Shown: positions 55,582 through 64,000 of the stretch, piece by piece
Layout of the letters: each line of letters starts with the position of its first letter
Position numbering within the stretch: position 1 is the first letter of the stretch
Assembly: GCA_022494885.1 (NCBI GenBank)
Contig: JAGVSM010004544.1
Location: 90,048-154,047 of the forward strand
DNA from: Micrasema longulum
Lineage: Eukaryota > Arthropoda > Insecta > Trichoptera > Brachycentridae
Direction of reading: 5' to 3'
DNA: 64,000 nt
Notes under the pieces: model-generated
The model's input: the letters and a program-made list of their open reading frames with translations, nothing else
The model's database searches: none
Told to the model about the DNA's origin: nothing
Position numbers and translations under genes: made by a program

Positions 55582-56907
55582 TCATAATAAATTAAAAGTG
55601 TCTAGTAATTCATTTGATTCCTTAGAAAAATCTTTTTCTGTTAAATTTACTTTATTTTCTTTCATGACTAGCCGATTAAGTACAGAAGCTTTATGTTTCT
55701 GTATTGCCCATTGTTCAATCCACCATTTGTCCAGCTGATTAATTTTAAAGGGCATCTTTGGCTGAGGGCAACTGTAGTGACTCCGATCAGCGATACTATA
55801 CTTGAACTCCTTATTTTTCCGTCTTTCGTGTATTTTTTCACAAACAAAGCACTCAAAGGCTTCAGTAAACTTATCAAAAGTGAATCCATCCACTCTCGAA
55901 GATCGTCTATCTAACGCTTTTACTAATTTAGAATTAGTTATTTTGTTACTTAATTTATGCTGAAGATAAACTTCGTATTTGTCATCGTGAGTATTTAAAT
56001 ATTCTATGTAAGCGGCGAGATGCTTGGGGGAGTCAAAATTAGTTGTAATGACAGCCGATTCATCGTTTGGAAGCCAGTCTCTAATACTGGGTGATCCCAT
56101 GTAAATAGGAACAGATCCGACTTTTAATGGCCTCCATAGTTTTTCAGTGATATAATCATCGCACACTGCGTTTTCGAAGGATATTGTAAACTTATATTGA
56201 GCTACAAAATTTAAGAAATCATCGGAATTCAGATTGTTGAGATAATCGCCACCGTATTCCTTCGGAAGCTGTTTATTATTTAAACATTTTCCGTAAGAAT
56301 CTACTGGAATATACTTCATTAACTCCTTCACGTATATATCTCTGTATGAAGATGTATCGCAATCAGTTTGGATGTATAGAACCGGAGAAAATTGTTTCAA
56401 GAGGGAGTTTTTTTTCGAAGTTTCGATAAAGTGTTTGTGAGTGAGTAATTCATGCATCCCTCCGAGGTACAACAGAGTTAAGGGAATATCGCTGTGACGT
56501 GAAATGGTGGACGAGAAGTTGAATAACTGCAAAGCTGGTCCGTGCTGGAGAATCGGAGTGTTTCTCGGAGATTCTTCATGGATCAAGCCCCAAACATGTT
56601 TTAACGGATCCCTCGGTAACGGTAATTCTAAATAGTCAAAATCACTTCCATAAAACAAAAACCCTTCTGTATTTTGGTCGAGCCTTCTTTCTTTTGAATT
56701 TGTAAATTCACAAATCACATTGTTTTTACACCTCCGCACATTGGATGAGAAACCGGGAAAGTTGGAAGTCCACCAGATTATTATCGGATAGTCTGTCGGG
56801 TTGGATATTGTCCAGTAAAAATGTTTCACGGTGATAATTATAACAGCGCATAGTATTATTTTTAAAACTGGTCTTTTCATTTTCAGGACCCTTTTAAAGT
56901 GAAACAT
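55582..56907 (-). CDS. Alpha-1,3-fucosyltransferase, GT10 family (FUT10/FUT11, FucTB type)
   Basis: An intact 441-codon frame in one exon. Residues 14-27 form a short hydrophobic segment after basic KMKR, the type II membrane anchor of Golgi/ER glycosyltransferases. The catalytic half carries the GT10 donor-binding block FENAVCDDYITEKLWRPL (244-261), followed by KVGSVPIYMG. HEESPRN (110-116) and the long C-terminal cysteine-bearing extension (FECFVCEK, 351-358) are typical of FUT10/FUT11 rather than FucTA. It should transfer fucose from GDP-fucose in alpha-1,3 linkage; members of this branch are reported to act on N-glycan cores or protein O-fucose, and the substrate here is not decided by sequence. 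Possible N-glycosylation sites are N130 and N421. The ATG at 56907 is used because the frame is open from it and TTACAG, a possible 5' UTR acceptor, lies just upstream. A second ATG at residue 10 is an alternative. Confidence 0.94.
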   Translation of the reverse strand: MFHFKRVLKMKRPVLKIILCAVIIITVKHFYWTISNPTDYPIIIWWTSNFPGFSSNVRRCKNNVICEFTNSKERRLDQNTEGFLFYGSDFDYLELPLPRDPLKHVWGLIHEESPRNTPILQHGPALQLFNFSSTISRHSDIPLTLLYLGGMHELLTHKHFIETSKKNSLLKQFSPVLYIQTDCDTSSYRDIYVKELMKYIPVDSYGKCLNNKQLPKEYGGDYLNNLNSDDFLNFVAQYKFTISFENAVCDDYITEKLWRPLKVGSVPIYMGSPSIRDWLPNDESAVITTNFDSPKHLAAYIEYLNTHDDKYEVYLQHKLSNKITNSKLVKALDRRSSRVDGFTFDKFTEAFECFVCEKIHERRKNKEFKYSIADRSHYSCPQPKMPFKINQLDKWWIEQWAIQKHKASVLNRLVMKENKVNLTEKDFSKESNELLDTFNLL

Positions 56908-57167
56908 AACTGGAGTAGTAATCTGTAATGAGAGTAATAAACAAGTAAGAGATCATTAACCAACACATTATTATAATAATGTAGATGTACTGTTGTTCAC
57001 TAGATATATTAAGTATGTTTTTCCATCATTTAAAAGCAGGATGTTCTTATCAATGGAAGAGCTTTATTTGGGTTCAATAAAACTATGAGCCTGCTATGTA
57101 AAATATACGGTCAGTGTACTGTCAGGATGGAACTAGAGATAATAATTTAGATATAAGTATAGTATAT

Positions 57168-57430
57168 CGGCCCTGTGGTGTAATGGTCAGCGCGTTAGCC
57201 TGCCATGCAAGAGGTCTCGGGTTCGATTCCTGACATGTTTGATATGAAATATTTATTAAAAGAGGGTGTTTTCACACTAGAATATTTCATAGTCCCTGGA
57301 CTGGTATTTGAAGCGTAAGACTGATAATCTTACCTTCATGTAACAAAAATGATCAAGATACGCTGTGATTGGTGTACCAATGCAGTGTCCTATGCACCAT
57401 TAGGTGCGGAAATGGAATGATGATGATAGT
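57168..57430 (+). repeat. SINE family B, tRNA-headed copy
   Basis: CGGCCCTGTGGTGTAATGGT-CAGCGCGTTAGCC is an A-box-like head with a perfect B box GGTTCGATTCC at 57220-57230. The tail is GCGTAAGACTGATAATCTTA-CC, AATGCAGTGTCCTATGCACC and ATGATGATAG. It could still be transcribed by Pol III. Confidence 0.87.
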
Positions 57431-57480
57431 ATACACACATTTCAATCAATTCAGATATACAATTTAAATAAGTAAGAGAT

Positions 57481-57645
57481 GGGTTGTGGTCTATGTTAGT
57501 GTCGCGGATTCCAGATCTGTGGTTCGAATCCCGCTCTGATAAAATAATTTATTTCATATTTTCTAACATGATTATTTAGGACTAGCTGAAAAGGGTTTTA
57601 AAATTGAAACGTTTGGGAAAATCCTAGGAACACAAATATTGTTTT
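57481..57645 (+). repeat. SINE family A, diverged copy
   Basis: GGGTTGTGGTCTATGTTAGT, B box GGTTCGAATCC, then a decayed body (ATTTAGGACTAGCTGAAAAG). Confidence 0.75.
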
Positions 57646-57822
57646 AAATTAAATTGATAGGACAAAAATTACAAGTAAAAATAATATTTTTTAATAAAAT
57701 ACTAAACTAAATAAAGACATTTCATTTTTTTTAAGTGATAAAATAAAAAAGACTTGAAATAAAACACCCTAGTTGAGAGCATATGCATAATTATATTTTA
57801 GTAAAATAATACGATTCTGATT

Positions 57823-58045
57823 TGTCGACCTCTTGGTGCGATGGTTAGCGCGTTAAGCTACCATGCACGGAGGTCCCAGGTTCGATTTCCTCAAAGTTGA
57901 CAAAGTATTTAAATATTTGATTTTTTTAAAAATATATTATATCGTTTCCCTGGATCCTGAACTAGCATTTGAAGCATAAAACATATAATCTTAACTTCTT
58001 TTAACAAATGATTGAGAGAGGTGTAGAAATGCAGGGTCTATTGTT
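57823..58045 (+). repeat. SINE family B, diverged copy
   Basis: GTCGACCTCTTGGTGCGATG-GTTAGCGCGTTAAGC and B-box-like GGTTCGATTTC. The tail is AAGCATAAAACATATAATCT-TAAC, then decays. Confidence 0.75.
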
Positions 58046-58517
58046 GTATCTGCAAATTGGAGAGATTACAAAAAGAGAGTACAAAACTGAACACTGAAGA
58101 AAAGTATTGTGTGGTGTCAACAAAATGGTTTATGTAAGTGTTTATTCAATTTTCTTAGGTACTTAAGTACTGAGTAATACACAAAGTCAATTTTATTTTC
58201 ATTTAATTTACTCATGTGTATATTAATATGAATTTATTGAATAATTCATTCTTCTGATTAGCACTGAATGTTTCTGAAACTCTATTATTATTTTCTGTTT
58301 TGGAAATGATATTAAATTTTTACCTTTGAAAGGGTGGAATCACTTCGAATTTAGAATGTTTACAAGTTTTGAAAAACGACCGATACAAAGCACGAAACGT
58401 CAAATTTGTCAAACTTCTTAATCCATAGATAAACTTGTAATATTTTTTAAATGTCAGAAAAATCAAGTTCATTATGGTGAGTTTTTCTATTGACATTTCT
58501 TGGTGGAACTGCATTTT

Positions 58518-58630
58518 AATTATAATAATAAAAATACTTTATAGTTTTGTTCCACTTTTATTTATATTTTTTTTAATAAATTATGAATAAAAGTGGAATA
58601 AAACTATCAAGTATTTTTATTATAATAATT
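58518..58630. repeat. 113-bp near-perfect hairpin
   Basis: The 46-bp arms 58518-58563 and 58585-58630 pair with about three mismatches around a 21-bp AT loop. The arms start AATTATAATAATAAAAATAC. No other copy is visible in the window. Nothing marks it as coding. Confidence 0.9.
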
Positions 58631-59509
58631 AAAGTTCATTAAAGTTGTTTCATTATTTAAAAATTTATAATTCATATTATCTGTTCATTGCTATTAAAAA
58701 TTTCAAATAAATAAACCAGCCACGTAATATGATTTATTAGTGAGATTGATTAGTGAGAATAGTCCATTTCAAACGTATCGTCCAAATCCACACGGCATAG
58801 TAAAATTAGGATGGATTGACATTTATTATTTAATTTTCTATTTATTCAGCGGTTACTCACAGATAAAAAGCCTTCAAAAATAAATCGAGTGGAGATGAGT
58901 TGGCATCATTGTGTACTGATTGTTACGTATGTTTTATATTACATAAATAAATATTTACCCAAGGGGCATTTTCATAAATAATTCAAGTATATTGATAATT
59001 TGAAAATAAAATAACATGAAAACTGGTTTAACAATTAATTAAAAGGGTAAAACTATTTTTGGGCTTATATTAAAAGTTTTGTTGTGTTTTAATCGTCTTC
59101 TGAATATTTTTGTAAATTTGACTAAAATGGTTTTACAAGTAAGTCGACAATATACTGCTTACGCAGTGCTCATATTTTTTTTATGACTGACCTATCGTTA
59201 CTAAACGTTTAGTTTATTTAGCGACCGGCTTATTTTTGTAACATTTAAAAATGGAATAAAAAGGCCGCAACCCAGCATTTGAAGAGCACTGGATTACAAA
59301 ATGCATTCTTTGAACTATGGATAAATATACTAATAGACAATAAAACTACCAACAGAAACAACTGTCAAAAATGTACAGTTGTCAAAGAATAAAATAATTA
59401 TTTTTCTGTGTTTGTGTAACGAAAATTTCGGTATCTGATGCTGGCATACGATATTTTCGTAATATTAATGCAGACATCGTGATACCTGAATATTATATTT
59501 CATCGCAAA
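58631..59509. other. Upstream region of POLR3E
   Basis: AT-rich with no gene. The 5' UTR and promoter of POLR3E must lie here; I see no clear TATA or initiator. Confidence 0.5.
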
Positions 59510-59542
59510 ATGGACGAAGAGGAGGATTCTATTGTTCAAGAG
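59510..59542 (+). CDS. POLR3E: RNA polymerase III subunit RPC5, exon 1 (residues 1-11)
   Basis: ATG opens MDEEEDSIVQE and the donor GTAATC follows at 59543. The acidic start before VQE matches the family (M-x-x-E-E-D-x-x-V-Q-E). It joins exon 2 in phase 0. Confidence 0.88.
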
Positions 59543-59641
59543 GTAATCAATCTGACGAATAACGGTTCCCGTTTTTATCAACGTGGTAAAGACTTTGAGG
59601 TTATATTTATACTTTGACGAAAATCGCACGTTGTCTTTTAG

Positions 59642-59860
59642 ATTCCCGTCTACCTGTCTCAGACTTTATCGAAGCAGCTATATGTGTTTCAATATCCACT
59701 ACGGTCTGGTAAAGAAAGCTGGGATGAGGCCGTAGTACTGAATTCTAGAATTAAACCAGTTCACCAGGAAGTTAAACTTGAGTTCGGTTTGGATACAGAG
59801 AGTGACAGGTACAATTCTTCGAAAGGAGAACAGATAGCTCTGAATACCGATGGAACGAAG
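59642..59860 (+). CDS. POLR3E: RNA polymerase III subunit RPC5, exon 2 (residues 12-84)
   Basis: RPC5 (Sin-like family) is a peripheral Pol III subunit that pairs with RPC4 to form a TFIIF-like module for initiation and termination. This exon reads IPVYLSQTLSKQLYVFQYPL, then RIKPVHQEVKLEFGLDTESD and SSKGEQIALNTDGTK. The L-Y-x-F-Q-Y-P-x-R, I-K-P-x-x-Q-x-V-x-L-E and S-K-G-E-Q-I-A-L-N elements are the N-terminal dimerisation region of animal RPC5. Acceptor TTTTAG, donor GTTTGT, phase 0 at both ends. The gene continues beyond the window, so its length cannot be checked. Confidence 0.93.
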
Positions 59861-60299
59861 GTTTGTATTTAAGTACCTTATATTTATGTATTGTAGAAGT
59901 TCAATATGTTTTTTTAGGTTGGAATATTTGCTCGAAAGATTGCATCGTTTGTCAGCCAATTTTATGTAATGCGCAGTGTAATTTAAATAAATATCCTCGT
60001 TTTTGCGGTGAAGGATCTAAAATATTATATTAGTATTTTAAATTTTTTTTTGTAATTATTCCGTATTTTATTAATATTTTTTATTGACAATTCTTGATGG
60101 AATTCCATTGTAATGATGTAATAACTTACATTTACGTACAAGTTATTAATTAAAAAATACTTGGTACACTTCCACTGATTTATTTGGCTAATTCCGTAGT
60201 TAAATTTACTGCATGTTTCGTAGCCTGAATAAATGTGTCCGGACGGATAAAAATTACATTTCTGGGTACGTATTCTGATGGGAAGTTAAAATTTATCGT

Positions 60300-60700
60300 C
60301 AATTTTATATACAAAGTAAAATTAAGTTTTCTGTATGAAAAATATAATGTTTACAATTTTTTTTTCTAAAAATTTTCAATTACCGTCGAAGATACTTTGA
60401 ATTTTCATTCAAATATACACACTTTCATACATAAATATTGATATTAGTTTATACTGCCTCAATATATACCGATGAAGATAGCTGTTCATAATTGCGCCTC
60501 AGGGCTTAAAAAATAACCCGAATCCTGGAGGAGTGTTTTTATTTTGGTTACTCTCAGGTAAAAATCCTGGAAAAGGAAACAGAGTTCAGATAGTCCCATT
60601 TCGTTGTGTATTGGTTGGCGTGTTTGCCTCCCATTCTTGAGGTTCTAGGTTCGATTCCTGGCAGGGTGGATGTAAAATACCAATTGTAAAGGTGGTTCTA
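60300..60700 (+). repeat. Family H joined to SINE family B
   Basis: TACAAAGTAAAATTAAG and ATACCGATGAAGATAGC (family H) are followed by CCCGAATCCTGGAGGAGTGT, CTCTCAGGTAAAAATCC, GTATTGGTTGGCGTGTTTGC and B box GGTTCGATTCC (SINE B). The same H-then-B neighbourhood occurs in DPYD intron 4 in the other order. Confidence 0.7.
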
Positions 60701-61289
60701 CTCTGCAATATTTTGTTAGGTGCTAGGTGGATGTAAATAATAAAATGTAACTTTCTCAAAAATAGTATTTGATTCCCACACAAAAATAATGAGGTTATGC
60801 TTCTAGTGACTACCGTAGAGTTCTCTGCTAAGACGGGACTTGCTATCCCTTATATTATGATATTGTCCAAGTAACATAACAATGCAAGTAAGATATTAAT
60901 GTACAGTACAGTTGTCTGGTATGGTTCACCGCTTGACCGTGCTTAATATGTATGTTTTGTCACGCAGACTGAAGTTTTGATAATAAGAGTTTATACAAGA
61001 TTAGGACTGTGCATAGTGACCATTACAATAATGATAGTATAGAATTAATAAGCGAAGATATGCGGTGATTGAGATAACATAATGCAAGAAAGATAACATA
61101 ATAATGTTAATGCTCCTGGACTGGCACTTGAAGTTGTTTTAATGTTGGAATCTTGGGTTATTTAGATTTATTTACTTATAATTTAATTATTTGCATTTAT
61201 GCGGACACAAGTACCAACTACATGTGACTAAAGTCCCGTGTTGAGTTGGGAATGATGAAAATAACAAATAGCGTATTAATATACGTGTA

Positions 61290-61490
61290 TGGTAAACCCT
61301 GTCACATCCGAAACTACGATGATCAGTTTGAGCATGAAGACATAATATTAGCATATTAAAAAAAAAAAAATAGAATTGTTTTAAAACTAAAAAGAAATAA
61401 TTTGAAAACCAGGGGTGCGGAGGGGGTAGCTAGCTCTGCACTCTGCAGAAGTAAGCAACCATTTGTTTTTTGTTTTTTTTTTAATATGCT
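61290..61490 (+). repeat. Family G half-copy
   Basis: GTAAACCCTGTCACATCCGA-AACTACGATGATCAGTTTGA is one arm of 22079-22459. Then GCAGAAGTAAGCAACCATTT-GTTTTT follows from the core. The second arm is missing. Confidence 0.75.
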
Positions 61491-62228
61491 GATATGTCAT
61501 TCTTGCAAGGGTAGAAATACTCGCTACGCTGGCTCCACTTTAAAGGCGGGAATAGTAGATCTACTTGATTATTTTGTCCGAGTATTTTATGTTAATGCTT
61601 CAAGATGCTCCAAATTACACACACACATCATAAAAAATAAGATAAGCTGTCGTTTCATTTACGTACCCACATATTCTTGCACAGCTCTTACGAGATACAG
61701 GAGAGTTCCTGCGTAAGAAGATTTGTTTAGTCAATGAGTTGATAAATTATGTCCGTCTTCTTTTCGAATGGTGATATTTTTTAATCGTATTTTTTATAAT
61801 ATGGATCGTGGTTTGTTCGTTGTTCTGCTGATGCGAATATAGACAAATACCTATATATTTAATTGTCATGTTATAAATATATTTGACTTCTACTCTTATC
61901 TCTTATTAGATTATCATAAGCAGCATATGGTGAGTGTGTATTCAAAGTTTCTTTAAAAAATAATTGGTATTTTTGGAAATAGAGTGATTTTTATCAACAC
62001 AGTAATTATTTATTATTCGCAGATTTATGCCCGTTGCGTTTACCTGTTTCATAGTAACGAAGCCCGAGCATTTTGCTGAGACCTTTCTGTATTTTTTGAT
62101 CAGAAATATGTCAATGCTTCTTTAGGTAAAATTGTCTCACATCCAGCATCTTCAATTAGATAATTCCTTAATTTTAATATTAAAATGGTTGCATTTATTT
62201 CTTTATAAAAAGGTGTTATCTTTTTTAG

Positions 62229-62388
62229 TCTTCTCATATCTACAACAAGGAGAGGGAGCGTAATACGTACTTCAAGTCTGGAATAATGGATAAATTGCAG
62301 TACGAAAGTAATACACCCATTACAGATGCTAGTAGATATGCCATCGCAATTCTACAAGATGGAGAAATGCATTTTACTCCAGTTAATG
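62229..62388 (+). CDS. POLR3E: RNA polymerase III subunit RPC5, exon 3 (residues 85-138)
   Basis: From the acceptor TTTTTTAG at 62221-62228 the frame reads SSHIYNKERERNTYFKSGIM then DKLQYESNTPITDASRYAIA and ILQDGEMHFTPVN. The M-D-K, D-A-S-R-Y-A and L-x-D-G-E-x-H-x-T-P elements are the next conserved block of animal RPC5. The exon ends in G of a split codon before GTAAAT. No later exon is found before the window ends. Confidence 0.92.
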
Positions 62389-63330
62389 GTAAATATTTCA
62401 TAATTCTGGTCATCATACGCCACAAATTGTGTTGTAATATTGATTTGTTTAAGTATTACATAAACGACTCTTGCAATAAATATTTTTAATGTACATGAAT
62501 ACATAGCAACAGTTATACAAACGTGAAAAGGAATGGAGGTGAGAAAGAATTGAAAAGAAGTCAAAACCACATAAAAAAGTTAGACAATTGTGACCATAAT
62601 CTAATTATACAATAGCTTATTTATTTATACATGGTATTTCTGCCATTAAATTAATAATAATGCAATATGAGATATTAATACACTCATATATAAACATAAA
62701 CCTGCATATTACTTGACAGGGTTCCGGATTCGATTCCTGGTGAGATCGCAAAAAATAATAATGTGATTTTTCTCAAGCCTGGACCAATTAATGGACTAGA
62801 AGGGGTTAGAATTTTATAGATTATTATGCTATTTGCTAGTTCGGTGAAGTATTGGTAAATATACAGAGAGTACACATACACGTATATCTTTATATTATAT
62901 CTATTTTGAAAAATTGTAGTATCATTGCCAGACTAACTAGGGTTAGTACCTCGTTCTAAGACCAACAAATGTTATTGCCGCAATTTTGTCTGTGTCCGGG
63001 CGGAGAAAGAATCTTGGGCGAGTGTTTTTGACTCAATGGTTGCTCTCAGGTAAAAATCCTGAAAAAGGAAATCGAGTGGAGACAAGCCCACCTCGTAGTG
63101 CAATGGTTGGCGTATTCGCCTAACATGCTTGAAATTTCGGTTTGATTCCTGGGAAGGTCAACATGAAATATATGTTTTCATGGGTGGTTTTACACTGTTA
63201 TTTATTTGTCCTTTGACTGGCACATGAAGCGTAAGACTGATTATCTTACCTTTCTGTAACAGATGATTGAGATACGTTGCATTTTATTAAACAATGCAGT
63301 GCCCTATGCACTAGCATGTGTGGATGTCAA
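62389..63330. other. POLR3E intron 3, left part
   Basis: Contains a decayed SINE B piece (about 62715-62810, GGATTCGATTCCTGG) and a full SINE B copy (62985-63325). No exon is seen. Confidence 0.6.
62985..63325 (+). repeat. SINE family B, long composite copy
   Basis: The head GTCTGTGTCCGGGCGGAGAA-AG is followed by GTTGCTCTCAGGTAAAAATC, GTGCAATGGTTGGCGTATTC-GCC, a B box decayed to GTTTGATTCCTGG, AAGCGTAAGACTGATTATCT-TACC and AATGCAGTGCCCTATGCAC. The tRNA-like block is in the middle, about 115 bp in. Confidence 0.85.
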
Positions 63331-63349
63331 TAATTCTGAAGTCATTATT

Positions 63350-64000
63350 TTCCTGTCCTGACCCTGATCAGCCTCTCTATAATAATGGACAGAGGATTGA
63401 GAAAGTTGACAACTTTAAATACTTGGGAGTACACATAACTGAGGATGGAACTAAGCATAAAGAGCTCGCAACCCGCCTAGGAATTGCTGGAGCAACTTTT
63501 AACATGATGCGTGTTGTATGGAACTCTAGTCTATACTCGGTCAAAACGAAATGCCGATTATTCAACTCTTGTATAATGCCAGTTCTCCTATATAGGTGCG
63601 AATCTTGGCACCTTACCAAAGCTCAAAACATTAAACTTCTGAGTTTTGAGAGTAAGTGCTTAAGAAGAATATTAGGTATAAGGTGGTTCGATTTATAACT
63701 AACATTGAAGTCCGAGAACGGACGCAGCAGCCTCCTATAACGAGCGTTTTGAGGATGCGGCTGTGGTTCTGGCTTGGACACATGCTGCGCATGCCTCAGG
63801 AGAACCTAAACCCTAGTTGCCTCTTCTTTAAACCTGCGGGCTCACGCCGTCCTGGAAGGCCGTTAATGACGATCTTTAGACTTTATTCATATTTATATTA
63901 GGCGGAATTTAGGGGCGCTGGATTGACATGGAAAGAAGCGAGAGTACTGGCTGGCGATAGTGTCTCTTGGAGGCAACTGGTGATGTCCACATGCACCACT
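63350..64000 (+). pseudogene. LINE reverse transcriptase C-terminal end, decayed
   Basis: The first frame (to 63698) reads RIEKVDNFKYLGVHITEDGT, FNSCIMPVLLYRCESWHLTK and FESKCLRRILGIRW. After a frameshift, RLWFWLGHMLRMPQENLNPS and SRRPGRPLMT follow. After a stop, GLTWKEARVLAGDSVSWRQL runs to the window edge. Together these are the thumb and C-terminal tail typical of LINE proteins (YLG-x-x-I, LLY-x-x-E-x-W-x-L-T, CLR-x-I-L, WLGH-x-L-R-M, G-R-P). The missing Y-G in LLYRCESW is one of several decay marks. The catalytic part would lie upstream but is absent. Confidence 0.85.

Larger units (their letters stand above)
59861..62228. other. POLR3E intron 2
   Basis: A 2.4-kb intron holding a family H copy (about 60300-60490) directly followed by a SINE B copy (about 60490-60700), and a family G half-copy (about 61290-61490). 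No extra exon is seen. Confidence 0.65.

Noticed and set aside
57168..57240. tRNA gene with A and B boxes
   Set aside because: No closed cloverleaf is seen, and the same sequence is dispersed with a shared tail, as in SINE family B.

Overview
This window is animal nuclear DNA. It is very probably from an insect: AT-rich non-coding sequence, GT-AG introns of 0.1 to 5.4 kb, a BEL/Pao retrotransposon, tRNA-derived SINEs and many small inverted-repeat elements. A lepidopteran is my best guess, but nothing here proves the order. I see no prokaryotic, CRISPR or plasmid features.

Layout. (1) 1-4447, + strand: the last two coding exons of a Rac1-type Rho GTPase, whose earlier exons lie upstream of the window. 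About 7 kb of gene-free AT-rich DNA follows and may be a very long 3' UTR. (2) 12781-20125: a 7.3-kb BEL/Pao LTR retrotransposon with a 5-bp target duplication, a primer site matching tRNA-Tyr, and a gag-pol frame broken by a single in-frame TGA. (3) 20131-22580: a dense cluster of SINEs and inverted-repeat elements. (4) 22954-50477, + strand: a complete dihydropyrimidine dehydrogenase gene. It has 22 coding exons whose phases all join, giving 1039 residues with every flavin, Fe-S and catalytic landmark I looked for. Its introns carry most of the transposon debris in the window: LINE, pogo/Tigger, mariner, foldback elements and SINEs. (5) 50478-55581: gene-free, repeat-bearing DNA with one unexplained exon-like island. 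(6) 55582-56907, - strand: an intact intronless alpha-1,3-fucosyltransferase of family GT10, FUT10/FUT11 (FucTB) type. (7) 59510-62388 and beyond, + strand: the first three coding exons of the RNA polymerase III subunit RPC5 (POLR3E). The gene runs off the right edge. (8) 63350-64000: the C-terminal end of a decayed LINE reverse transcriptase, probably inside the next POLR3E intron.

The four host genes belong to unrelated housekeeping processes (cytoskeletal signalling, pyrimidine catabolism, glycosylation, Pol III transcription) and do not form a functional cluster. The novelty is mostly in the repeats: two chains of MITE-like families, a SINE with its tRNA-like part in the middle, a 48-bp minisatellite inside the pol frame of the BEL element, and inverted repeat pairs flanking DPYD exon 3. 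I did not find a convincing previously undescribed multi-gene system. All motif and family assignments come from reading the sequence and from general family knowledge; no database search was run.
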